Assembly: GCA_963847595.1 (NCBI GenBank)
Contig: CAWKAJ010000001.1
Location: 310,001-374,000 of the forward strand
Direction of reading: 5' to 3'
Length of the DNA: 64,000 nucleotides
Source of the DNA: JACWAE01 sp963847595
GTDB lineage: Bacteria; Chloroflexota; Dehalococcoidia; SZUA-161
Below are positions 8,810 to 16,374 of the stretch, piece by piece. Position numbers and translations under genes: made by a program. Under the pieces are notes generated by a model. It made no database searches and was not told where the DNA came from. It saw only the letters and a program-made list of their open reading frames with translations. How positions within the stretch are numbered: the first letter of the stretch is position 1; every line of letters starts with the position of its first letter.

Positions 8810-9451
8810 TCAATCGTTAGCATATCCGATTGTCTGTCCGAAAAGCGCCCGCTGATGTGGCTTCAACCTGAGCTTCTTCGCGAGTGCAGCCTTGTTGCAG
8901 TTGTGAAACCACGAAGCCAGTCCCAACGAAGATGACGCCAGATAGACATTTTGTGCGATAAGGCCGGTGTCGACAAAGTAATATGATTTCTGAATCTCCG
9001 GATCATAGAGTCCAGGTTCCTGAAATCCTGCATTCTTAAACCTGTCGGTATCGACGACGTAGATGAAGCGGACAGGAGCGTTTGCGCCAACCCTGCCCTG
9101 TCCCCGGCCGATTGCCAGAGCGCGGCTGTCACCGGCTGCAACCGGAGTCAGCCTATGAGAATCAGGCTCATACAGATACGTCCCTTCCTCCTTGGCAACA
9201 TAGACACAGATCTCCTGTGAATTACTCGCCGATCCCGCAGTCCGGCCCGGGCCTTCAAAAGGTCCTTGGATGCGGTTGACTCCCTGTGCAGCCCATAGGA
9301 TATCCGAGAGAATCTGCAGTGAGATCTTTCTATTGCTGATGCATCGGGAAGTTCTTCTCATTTTCAGAGCTTCGAATAGTGTCCCGCGCCGGTCAAAAAC
9401 CGGTTCAGGAAGTTGGATGAGCTGCAGATCTCCCATCGTGCTGTTTTTCAT
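8810..9451 (-). CDS. Nitroreductase-family FMN oxidoreductase
   Basis: A 213-residue protein with the nitroreductase-like layout: RRTSRCISNRKIS near the N-terminus (flavin phosphate contact region), ILWAAQGVNR, and a C-terminal GLASWFHNCNKAALAKKLRL segment. The ATG at 9451 is preferred because GGAGG sits six bases upstream; an earlier in-frame TTG overlaps that site. The set of SagB-like and thiol-peptide oxidases is also possible, as several motifs are shared. It follows the SDR gene by 52 bp on the same strand, so they may be co-transcribed. Electron donor and substrate are unknown. Confidence 0.75.
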   Translation of the reverse strand: MKNSTMGDLQLIQLPEPVFDRRGTLFEALKMRRTSRCISNRKISLQILSDILWAAQGVNRIQGPFEGPGRTAGSASNSQEICVYVAKEEGTYLYEPDSHRLTPVAAGDSRALAIGRGQGRVGANAPVRFIYVVDTDRFKNAGFQEPGLYDPEIQKSYYFVDTGLIAQNVYLASSSLGLASWFHNCNKAALAKKLRLKPHQRALFGQTIGYAND

Positions 9452-9503
9452 GGTATTCCTCCGCAACCTTCATTGTTGCCTTTTTCAATCAGTCGCCTCA
9501 CTA

Positions 9504-10256
9504 TCACCAGCTGTTGAGTCGCTGAAAGGCTTTTCTGAAATCAGTTCTTGCCCCTTGAACAAGCCCCTTAGCTTCGCCAATGACTACTTCGTATTCATTT
9601 TTCTTAAGGGCTTCTAGTACTGCGTTAGCGACTTCATTTGGCGGGATGCCCCTATATTCCTGTTCCGATTCGCCTGTAGTACTTTTACCCAGCTCCGTAT
9701 CAACAGCAGGCGGTACTACTTCAAAGACTTTTACTGAAGTCTCTTTCAATTGATATCTCAAGGAGACGCTGAACATATGGATACCCGCTTTAGTAGCACA
9801 GTAGACCGGCATTACGGCCATCGGGACGAAACCCAGTCCCGAGGACACGTTGATTATGGCGGCTTCTTTCTTCTTCATCAACATCGGAGCGAAGTAAGCC
9901 GATAAGTGTATTGGAGCGGCAAAGTTAATCTGAACTTCGTCTTCGCCGCTGAACAGCTCTGCTGTCCCTTCTTTGATATTTATAGCCCTTTGAATTCCAG
10001 CATTGTTCACGAGGATGTTCAAATCCTGGTAATTCTGTTTAACCCACTCGCAAAATGACTCACGGTCTTCTTTTTTCGAGAGGTCGCATTGTCGCGCCTG
10101 TATCTGAGGTAATTTCCTCTTTGCCTCTCCAAGTTTAGCTATCCGCCTGCCGCAAATAAGCACGTTATTACCAGCTCTAATGAAGGCCTCGGCTAGGGCA
10201 AAACCGATTCCCGTCGCTCCTCCGGTAATTAAGACAGCATTGCCGTTAGTTTTCAT
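9504..10256 (-). CDS. Short-chain dehydrogenase/reductase
   Basis: A 250-residue classical SDR. The dinucleotide-binding turn is TGGATGIG (residues 11-18), the NNAG motif is at 84-87, and the catalytic residues are Ser138/139, Tyr152 and Lys156 in YCATK. The basic residues after the second strand (CGRR) favour NADP(H). The tail region resembles DltE/YdfG-like SDRs, which reduce small hydroxy-acids or ketones. AGGGGTGAGC precedes the ATG. It probably shares a transcript with the nitroreductase-like gene downstream. Substrate not predictable. Confidence 0.85.
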   Translation of the reverse strand: MKTNGNAVLITGGATGIGFALAEAFIRAGNNVLICGRRIAKLGEAKRKLPQIQARQCDLSKKEDRESFCEWVKQNYQDLNILVNNAGIQRAINIKEGTAELFSGEDEVQINFAAPIHLSAYFAPMLMKKKEAAIINVSSGLGFVPMAVMPVYCATKAGIHMFSVSLRYQLKETSVKVFEVVPPAVDTELGKSTTGESEQEYRGIPPNEVANAVLEALKKNEYEVVIGEAKGLVQGARTDFRKAFQRLNSW

Positions 10257-10480
10257 TGCTCACCCCTCTACTAAATATCTATTCTTCTTAATCATATCAC
10301 GTCCGTAGGCAGAGGTGACAAACGGAACTACCTTTATATCCCGTAACATTCCGCCAAGTCGTTCTAGGTTGTAGATGCTTTTGTGGCAGAATACTTAATG
10401 ACTCCTTGCGGGATGCGTGGTCATAGTACAAAACAATCGGACATGCCCTTGTTCGTTCAGTGGTGACCTAGATGGCCGAA

Positions 10481-10528
10481 AGCCAAAAATGAACCACTTT
10501 TGAGAGAAAGCCTTACTGATTTTTGGCT
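10481..10528 (-). other. Inverted repeat just downstream of ilvD-like gene
   Basis: AGCCAAAAAT (10481-10490) and ATTTTTGGCT (10519-10528) are perfect 10-bp arms around a 28-bp loop, ending one base from the ilvD stop. It may act as a 3' stem-loop or weak terminator; the loop is too long for a classic intrinsic terminator. Confidence 0.45.
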
Positions 10529-10529
10529 G

Positions 10530-12113
10530 CTAGGGTACTCTAAGGATAGCCCCTGTGCTGGCTGAGGTCACCTGAGCTGAGTACCTCCTCAGATAGCTCT
10601 TGACCTCCCTCTTCAGAGGCGGCGGCGACCACTTTGCGAGCCTTCTCTTTATTTCCTTCTGGGGCAATCTGACGTTCAGCGTCTTCTTGGGGATATCTAA
10701 CTCGATGATGTCCCCTTCCTCTACGATGGCCAGGGGACCGCCCTCCATAGCCTCGGGTGAGATATGTCCTATGGCAGCCCCGCTGGTGGCTCCGGAGAAC
10801 CTGCCGTCGGTAATCAGGGCTACGTCGCTTTCCAGTCTCATGCCCACTATGCTCGCCGTTGCCATGAGCATCTCCCGGAACCCGGGGCCGCCCCTGGGGC
10901 CTTCGTACCTGATAACCACCACATCGCCTTTGTTTATCCTGCCATTCTGGATGGCGTCCACTGCCTCTTCCTCGATATCGAAAACACGGGCCGGACCCGA
11001 GTGCCTGAGCATCTCAGGCCGCACCGCTGCCTGCTTCACCACCGCTCCCTCCGGAGCAAGGTTTCCGTAGAGGATAGCCAGGCCACCCTGAGAGTCGTAG
11101 GGATTGTCTATGCTCCGGATGACCTCCGGCCTGGTAATCTGGGCATCCGCGATGGCCTCGCCCAGTGTCTGCCCGCTTGCAGTGAGGGCATCGAGATGCA
11201 GCATATCTTTCTTAGAGAGCTCCTTCATCACCGCGACCAGCCCCCCAGCCTGAAACAGGTCATCCATAAAATAAGGGCCGGCAGGGCTTAAGTTGCAGAG
11301 ACGGGGCGTGGTACGGCTCATCTTGTCGAAGAGGTCGAGGTCTATATCTACCTTGGCCTCATGGGCCAGAGCCATGAGGTGCAGGATGGTGTTGGAGCTG
11401 CCCCCTATGGCCATATCCACCCTGATGGCGTTCTCGAAGGCTTTCCTGGTGAGGATCTGCGAGGGCGTTATCTGCTTATCCCATAGCTTCATCAGCGCTA
11501 CCCCGGACTCCTTGGCTAATACTCGACGTTGCCCGTAGGCAGCAGGGATGCAGCTATTCCAGGCCAGGGCGATACCCAGGGCCTCGGCCATGCAGGCCAT
11601 GCTGTTGGCAGTGAAGAGACCGGGACAGGCCCCACAGCCCGTAAGCTCGAACTCTAGAGCGCCCGGCCTCGCCTCCTCCCCGAATCTGCGACCAAGCATA
11701 GGCCCGCCGTTGATTATGATTGAAGGTATATCGAGCCTCGCTGCCGCCATCATCATGCCCGGGGTAATCTTGTCACAGCCGGTGACCAGCACCATGGCAT
11801 CCAGGGTGTGGGCTTCCATCATAGCCTCGATGGAGTCGGCGATCAGCTCACGGCTGGGCAGGGGATAGCACATGCCGGCATGTCCCATAGTCAGCCCATC
11901 GCAGATGGCGATGGCAGGGAACTCGAAGGGTGTCCCTCCTGCCGAGATGACTCCCTCCCTTGCCGAGTTCGCAATCTCGTTAAGATGGATGTGCCCGGGC
12001 ACCAGCTCATTCTGGGAATTGACTATGGCTACCATGGGCTTCTCCATCTCCTCCATGGTGCGGCCCATAGCCTGAAAGAACATGTATCTGCATCTCACCA
12101 GGTCGCTTCTCAT
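10530..12113 (-). CDS. ilvD: Dihydroxy-acid dehydratase (IlvD/Edd family)
   Basis: A 527-residue IlvD/Edd enzyme, which dehydrates 2,3-dihydroxy acids in branched-chain amino-acid synthesis or sugar acids in catabolism. The conserved DGLTMGHAGMCYPLPSRELI and CDKITPGMMMAAARL blocks are present, and cluster cysteines are seen in TGCDK and TGCGACPG. The segment VNSQNELVPGH has Gly where [2Fe-2S] members carry the first cysteine, as in E. coli-type [4Fe-4S] dehydratases, which are oxygen-labile. The ATG at 12113 has AGGAGGT at good spacing. It is transcribed from its own promoter, just downstream of the catabolic operon. Somewhat shorter than most IlvD (about 550-570), so a sugar-acid role is possible. 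Confidence 0.85.
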   Translation of the reverse strand: MRSDLVRCRYMFFQAMGRTMEEMEKPMVAIVNSQNELVPGHIHLNEIANSAREGVISAGGTPFEFPAIAICDGLTMGHAGMCYPLPSRELIADSIEAMMEAHTLDAMVLVTGCDKITPGMMMAAARLDIPSIIINGGPMLGRRFGEEARPGALEFELTGCGACPGLFTANSMACMAEALGIALAWNSCIPAAYGQRRVLAKESGVALMKLWDKQITPSQILTRKAFENAIRVDMAIGGSSNTILHLMALAHEAKVDIDLDLFDKMSRTTPRLCNLSPAGPYFMDDLFQAGGLVAVMKELSKKDMLHLDALTASGQTLGEAIADAQITRPEVIRSIDNPYDSQGGLAILYGNLAPEGAVVKQAAVRPEMLRHSGPARVFDIEEEAVDAIQNGRINKGDVVVIRYEGPRGGPGFREMLMATASIVGMRLESDVALITDGRFSGATSGAAIGHISPEAMEGGPLAIVEEGDIIELDIPKKTLNVRLPQKEIKRRLAKWSPPPLKREVKSYLRRYSAQVTSASTGAILRVP

Positions 12114-12171
12114 GCCTCAAACCTCCTATCACCTCGAATTACGCAACCGAATAAAAAGCATGCAGTCATCT

Positions 12172-12199
12172 ATTATGCTTACATATCAGATAATGTCAA
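12172..12199 (-). promoter_or_regulatory. Promoter of ilvD
   Basis: On the minus strand TTGACA (12199-12194), a 16-bp spacer and CATAAT (12177-12172) give a leader of about 50 nt. Confidence 0.65.
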
Positions 12200-12257
12200 A
12201 CAGATGCTTCAGTAGTAGGGATGAGGTTAAAAGAGAACGTATTGCGAGGCCACTTGC

Positions 12258-12806
12258 TTAGTCAACTTTCAGCGCGTTAACCAGCTTAGTTGCCAGTTTC
12301 TCCAAGCGCTTTCCTACGTCTTTATCTCTCGATGCTTGCTTTGGAGTCTTTGCCAGCGCAGTAACCTGCCCAATCCATCGCATACCACATATAGAGGCAT
12401 AGGTCCTCAGGTTATCTACCGCCTTGCCAATGCCTTCTTCTGCAACAGCTATGCCTACAACCGACTTGGCCTCCAGCTTGGTCCAGATAGGGCAAGTCCT
12501 ATCCATGAAGTTCTTGAGCATGCCGGAAAGCAATTCGAAGTACACGGGGGTGCCCAGAGCCCAGCCATCTGCCGCGAGCAGCCTGGGGTAAACCTGCTGC
12601 ATGTCATCCTTAATGTGGCAAGTCCCCTTGCGCTCCTTGCCCCCGAGCTCACAGCCCAGGCAGCCGTCGCAACCCTTAATATTTAGCTCCCTTAGCAGGA
12701 CCAACTCGGTTTCAACCCCGCTTTTGGCGGTCTCTTCCAGCAGCCTCCCCAGCATCCACTCCGTGTTGCCCTTCCTGGGAGAACCGCAGATGCCAATCAC
12801 TTTCAT
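12258..12806 (-). CDS. Iron-sulfur flavoprotein (flavodoxin-like, Isf type)
   Basis: A 182-residue flavodoxin-fold protein. The FMN phosphate loop is GSPRKGNTEWM (residues 8-18). A compact cysteine group, Cys46, Cys49, Cys52 and Cys63 (CDGCLGCEL...C), matches the [4Fe-4S] motif of iron-sulfur flavoproteins, although the last spacing is longer than the textbook one. A second flavin contact is GTPVYFELLSG. Such proteins move electrons from ferredoxin to oxygen, peroxide or other acceptors in anaerobes. GAGGAGC precedes the ATG. It is the last gene of the long operon, 33 bp after the CoA-transferase B gene, so it may serve as redox partner of the oxidoreductases there. Confidence 0.8.
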   Translation of the reverse strand: MKVIGICGSPRKGNTEWMLGRLLEETAKSGVETELVLLRELNIKGCDGCLGCELGGKERKGTCHIKDDMQQVYPRLLAADGWALGTPVYFELLSGMLKNFMDRTCPIWTKLEAKSVVGIAVAEEGIGKAVDNLRTYASICGMRWIGQVTALAKTPKQASRDKDVGKRLEKLATKLVNALKVD

Positions 12807-12839
12807 GCAGAAAGCTCCTCTATATCCCGTCTTCAGCTA

Positions 12840-13508
12840 TCACAACTCTATCTCTTTGACATTTCTAGGTATGATAAGTCTGGCCTCGGTTAGAGCCTGA
12901 ATCTCTTTGGGTGTCCAGCCTGGCGCCACCTCCTGCAGTCGAAGCCCTTTCTTGGGTACGACTTCGATGACAGCCAGGTCGGTTATTATTAAGTCAACGC
13001 ATTCCTTAGCAGTGAGCGGATAGGTGCATTTCTTCACAATCTTCGGCTTTCCATCCTTGGTAGTATGCTGCATCATAATAATCACACGTTTTGCACCCAC
13101 TGCCAGGTCCATGGCGCCCCCTATTGTGCCTCCGAGCATTCCACTGCCTGTGTTCCAATTTGCCAGGTCTCCCTTCTCCGAGACTTGAAACCCGCCCATG
13201 ATGCTTGTCAGGCGGCCGCTTCTTATCATAATGAAGGAATCGATGACATCAAAGCACGCCATGCCGGGTGCGGGCCTGGTGAATCTGCCGCTGGCATCTA
13301 TATAGTGCCAATCCGCCTTCTCGACCTCGTCCGCCTGCACCAGAGGCCCGTAGCCCAGGATGCCAGCCTCCGCTTCGAACCTGATCCCTTCGGGCACGTA
13401 TAGAGCACAGAGGGTGGGAAGCCCGAACCCCAGGTTGGCGCAGTCACCGTCCTTGAGCTCCTTGGCTGCTCTCATCGCCATGGTATCTTCGTCAAGCCTC
13501 TGTTTCAT
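12840..13508 (-). CDS. CoA-transferase family I, subunit B
   Basis: The 222-residue beta subunit of an acetate/3-oxoacid-type CoA-transferase, which moves CoA between acyl groups through a glutamyl-CoA intermediate. The likely catalytic glutamate is Glu47 in EAEAGILGYGP. The usual motif is SENG, so the residues on both sides have changed. GGTIGGAMDLAVGAKRVI and MGGFQVSEKGDLANW fit the family. AGGAGGTGG precedes the ATG. Subunit A is encoded immediately upstream with an 87-bp gap that holds a palindromic repeat. In this operon it would activate the carboxylic acid made by the aldehyde oxidoreductase. Confidence 0.88.
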   Translation of the reverse strand: MKQRLDEDTMAMRAAKELKDGDCANLGFGLPTLCALYVPEGIRFEAEAGILGYGPLVQADEVEKADWHYIDASGRFTRPAPGMACFDVIDSFIMIRSGRLTSIMGGFQVSEKGDLANWNTGSGMLGGTIGGAMDLAVGAKRVIIMMQHTTKDGKPKIVKKCTYPLTAKECVDLIITDLAVIEVVPKKGLRLQEVAPGWTPKEIQALTEARLIIPRNVKEIEL

Positions 13509-13564
13509 TTCACCACCTCCTAAGAACGACCGATTCTCGTCGCCACAGGAGTTGCGACGCTACA

Positions 13565-13590
13565 GGGCGGGTTTGAAACCCGCCCCTACA
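13565..13590. repeat. Palindromic repeat with CCCCTACA tail
   Basis: A near-perfect palindrome with arms GGGCGGGTTT and AAACCCGCCC around one base (13565-13585) is followed by CCTACA. Another copy with the same core is at 54404-54427. It lies between the two CoA-transferase subunit genes. Confidence 0.8.
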
Positions 13591-13595
13591 AATTG

Positions 13596-14378
13596 CTATT
13601 TCTGGGCAACCTTGCCAAACAGGAGATCGCGCACACTGCCTATTTGAGTCAGCAGCTCTATCAACTTCGCGCCTTTTTCGGGGGTGCCATAGCCATCTTT
13701 GGGAATCTCTACGATGCGGTCAACGAACGCCCCGGGCGTAACCACACGCTCAGGGTCTATCTCGCCGACTTCCACTATTTTATCAGCCTCGACGATGGTG
13801 GTTCCGGCTGCCATCGCCATCATGGGCTGGTCTCCTCTGTAGCCGCCTTTGAACACCAGATTGCCCAGCTTGTCGGCCCTATGGGCTGCGATGAAGGCAT
13901 AATCCGGCTTTATCGGCTCCTGGAAAAGGTATTCCTTGCCCTTGATTATCCTTTTCTCTTTCCCTTCCTCGAGCAGAGTACCCACCCCGATAGGGTCGTA
14001 GATACCGCCCAGGCCAGCGGCGCCGGCATAGAGTCTCGAGGCCAATGTGCCGTGTCCGACAATCTCTACCTCTAACCCTTTTTCTATATATTCCTGTAAA
14101 AAAGCGCCGGCACCAAGGTTCATGATGCCTGCGATGGATGTTATCAACTTCTTCATCTGGGGAAGCAGGAGCGAGGGCAGTACAGCGTCCTCCTCGGGCC
14201 AGACCATGGGGATGAAGGTGTGGGTGATAATGGTAAGGTCTTTTGCACCCTTTCTTTTGAGAGCGGCAATAAGGTTCTGGGGAGTAGCCGGATAGCCCCA
14301 ACACTCAATGGCGATAGAAGCGCCATCGGGGATGTCGGCCACCGCTTCATCGAAACTGGCAAAGACTTTATTAATCAT
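13596..14378 (-). CDS. CoA-transferase family I, subunit A
   Basis: A 260-residue alpha subunit of the CoA-transferase, larger than typical AtoD (about 220). Family features are DGASIAIECWGYPATPQNLI near the N-terminus (a variant of the CoA-binding GG segment), GAGAFLQEYIEKGLEVEIVG, and ADKLGNLVFKGGYRGDQPMMAMAA. The ATG at 14378 is chosen because AGGAGG stands seven bases upstream; a GTG two codons earlier is too close to it. It is transcribed directly before subunit B, and together they would form the usual A2B2 enzyme. The variant motifs hint at a substrate other than acetoacetate. Confidence 0.88.
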   Translation of the reverse strand: MINKVFASFDEAVADIPDGASIAIECWGYPATPQNLIAALKRKGAKDLTIITHTFIPMVWPEEDAVLPSLLLPQMKKLITSIAGIMNLGAGAFLQEYIEKGLEVEIVGHGTLASRLYAGAAGLGGIYDPIGVGTLLEEGKEKRIIKGKEYLFQEPIKPDYAFIAAHRADKLGNLVFKGGYRGDQPMMAMAAGTTIVEADKIVEVGEIDPERVVTPGAFVDRIVEIPKDGYGTPEKGAKLIELLTQIGSVRDLLFGKVAQK

Positions 14379-14412
14379 CAGCACCCCTCCTGCGCGTAAG
14401 CTCCAGTCGGAG

Positions 14413-14919
14413 CTAGGTCTTGAGTCGCACCCTATAGTGGCAAACTGATGCGCCCGTTCTCGCCGGGCTGTCGATTACCTCAGTTTTAGCAACTATTCTC
14501 TTGGTAGCAGCCGCTATCATCTTGGCGGCCAGACGTGCGCCGCTGTCGCAACACTCGGGCAGCGGTTCCCTTATCCCCAGCAGGACGAAAGGGCAGTGGC
14601 ACAGAGGCTTGCCATCCTCTCCGATGGTAGCATCATAAGTAAGGTCGAAAACATTGCCCCTTTGCTTGATAGTCCAGGGCCCTATCGGCGGAGGCGCTGC
14701 TTTCACAAATTTCAGGTATTCATCCCAGCTCATGCCGGGCTGAATTCCCAGAGCGCCTGCCATAGCCATATCCTCACAGGTAACACACAGACTCTTTAGA
14801 ATGGCTTTCCTGTGCTTCGGGGGGAGACCCTTGACCGCTTCAAACATCGCAGCCATAAGGGCAGGAAGCCACGTCCGGTATATTAAGTCCCTGATGTCTT
14901 CGGGTATCTCCAGTGCCAC
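14413..14919 (-). CDS. Conserved hypothetical protein with cysteine motifs
   Basis: A 168-residue soluble protein starting at GTG, with GGTGAAG upstream. Not recognised with confidence. Cysteines are grouped in LCVTCED (near residue 45), CHCPF and PECCDSG, which suggests metal or cluster binding or a thiol-based active site. The layout is vaguely like the L-2-amino-thiazoline-4-carboxylate hydrolase or V4R-type small-molecule-binding families. It sits inside the catabolic operon, 14 bp after the 83-residue gene and 34 bp before CoA-transferase A, so it probably takes part in that pathway, possibly as a ligand-binding or accessory protein. Confidence 0.65.
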   Translation of the reverse strand: MALEIPEDIRDLIYRTWLPALMAAMFEAVKGLPPKHRKAILKSLCVTCEDMAMAGALGIQPGMSWDEYLKFVKAAPPPIGPWTIKQRGNVFDLTYDATIGEDGKPLCHCPFVLLGIREPLPECCDSGARLAAKMIAAATKRIVAKTEVIDSPARTGASVCHYRVRLKT

Positions 14920-14933
14920 TCTTCACCACCCCA

Positions 14934-15185
14934 CTAGAAGTCTCCGGGATACTTGGGCTGTTTGTTAAACCATTGCTTCGGAGATAGAAGGAACTTGAGA
15001 ATCGCGATCTTCATGCAGGCTCCTACAACGGTTGCCAGGTCTCTGAAGCTCATAGCTGCCCGGATCCTCCATTTGACAGGCTCTGTGGTATCTACATGCA
15101 TAACCAGGAAATCTCCCTGACGCTTCATTTCTACCACTTTACCCGCCAACTGGGTTTTGCCCAGACCTGTCGATCTGAAGTACAT
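14934..15185 (-). CDS. Small hypothetical protein of the catabolic operon
   Basis: An 83-residue basic protein, not recognised. GAGGGAAGCAGCG precedes the ATG, and spacing to its neighbours is 14-21 bp, typical of an operon. The middle reads as beta strands (LAGKVVEMKRQGDFLVMHVDTTEPVKWRIRAAMSF, shown here only as a region), and a hydrophobic helix follows near the C-terminus. It could be a small subunit or chaperone for one of the oxidoreductases. Confidence 0.6.
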   Translation of the reverse strand: MYFRSTGLGKTQLAGKVVEMKRQGDFLVMHVDTTEPVKWRIRAAMSFRDLATVVGACMKIAILKFLLSPKQWFNKQPKYPGDF

Positions 15186-15206
15186 CGCTGCTTCCCTCTC
15201 TATGCC

Positions 15207-16316
15207 TCAATATGTGATTACACCACGCATAATCTTTCCATCTATGGTGTCTTTAATAGCCTTATTGATTTGTCCAAGTGGATAGCGGGCTGAAATCAGC
15301 TTGTCCAAAGGCAGCTTGCCCGCCATATATAAATCTATATAGTGGGGGATATCTATCTGCGGCCGTATGCTGCCTACGGTGCAACCTGTGATTGTTATCT
15401 CTCTCAAGAAACGCCAAGCCTCGATAGAAAACGTTGCTCCTATGGGGGCTAGACCTAGAATCACTGCCATACCGCCGGGTCGAGAGTAAACTGAATGAAC
15501 AGCCTGGGTCATGGCCATGGTACTGCCGATAGCTTCAAAAGCGTAGTCCACACCACCGACGCTGAGCTCTGCAATCTTAGCTATCGGGTCATCTTTGGAG
15601 GCGTTGACCAGGTCGGTTGCTCCCATCTCCTGGGCGAACCTGAGCTTCTTATCGAGCATATCCACAGCTATGATTTGGCGTGCGCCCACCAGTTTCGCTG
15701 CCATGACTGCTGCCAACCCTACACCGCCACAGCCGAAGACAGCGACGCTGCTCCCAGCTTTCACTCTCGCCCTGTTTATCACCGCGCCAATTCCTGTAGA
15801 AGCCCCACAGCCCAAGAGACAGACAACATCCAGAGGTGCATCGTCTCTGACCTTGATTGCTGCCGATTCATCCACCACAGCGTATTCGGCGAATGATGAC
15901 TGCGCCATGAAGTGGCTCAGTTCCTCGCCGTTCTTTCTTTTCAACCGCTTTGTGCCATCCGGCATGCTGCCCATGAGCATCGCTGTCTGTGGATAATTCT
16001 CGCAACTGGTAGGAACACCCATCATGCAGGCAGGGCATTTCCCGCAGTAAGGGGCAACGGTGAGTATCACCTTATCCCCTGACTGCAGCGTTGTTACACT
16101 GCTTCCCACCTTCTCCACGATCCCGGCTCCCTCGTGACCCAGCACCACCGGCGGAGGCGTTGCTAGGTCGCCCTTTATGCAGTGGATATCACTGTGACAC
16201 ACGCCGGTTGCCACCATTTTGACCAGTACTTCTCTATCCTTAGGGTCGTCAAGCTCGACCTGTTCAATCTTCAAGGGTGTATTGAGCTCTTCCAGTACCG
16301 CTGCTTTAATCTTCAT
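15207..16316 (-). CDS. Zinc-dependent alcohol dehydrogenase (class III-like MDR)
   Basis: A 369-residue medium-chain dehydrogenase. Catalytic zinc ligands are in GVCHSDIH, GHEGAG and GCGASTG. The structural zinc lobe is intact (CGKCPACMMGVPTSC, Cys-x2-Cys-x2-Cys-x7-Cys). The nucleotide fold has GCGGVGLAAVMAAK followed by an acidic residue (AVDM), which favours NAD+. The ATG at 16316 is preferred, with AAGGAGAG upstream; the earlier GTG overlaps that site. It would oxidise an alcohol to the aldehyde that the ferredoxin oxidoreductase in the same operon can use. Relatives include class III, benzyl-alcohol and NDMA-dependent enzymes, so chain length or aromaticity of the substrate is undecided. 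Confidence 0.88.
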   Translation of the reverse strand: MKIKAAVLEELNTPLKIEQVELDDPKDREVLVKMVATGVCHSDIHCIKGDLATPPPVVLGHEGAGIVEKVGSSVTTLQSGDKVILTVAPYCGKCPACMMGVPTSCENYPQTAMLMGSMPDGTKRLKRKNGEELSHFMAQSSFAEYAVVDESAAIKVRDDAPLDVVCLLGCGASTGIGAVINRARVKAGSSVAVFGCGGVGLAAVMAAKLVGARQIIAVDMLDKKLRFAQEMGATDLVNASKDDPIAKIAELSVGGVDYAFEAIGSTMAMTQAVHSVYSRPGGMAVILGLAPIGATFSIEAWRFLREITITGCTVGSIRPQIDIPHYIDLYMAGKLPLDKLISARYPLGQINKAIKDTIDGKIMRGVITY

Positions 16317-16345
16317 ACTAGCCTCTCCTTCTGGCACCTACGCTC

Positions 16346-16371
16346 GGGCACAGCATGCTGTGCCCCTACAA
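16346..16371. repeat. Palindromic repeat with CCCCTACA tail
   Basis: A perfect 20-bp palindrome (16346-16365, arms GGGCACAGCA and TGCTGTGCCC) is followed by CCTACA. It fills most of the gap between the alcohol dehydrogenase gene and the preceding FAD enzyme gene, four bases from the latter's stop. Confidence 0.8.
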
Positions 16372-16374
16372 TTC

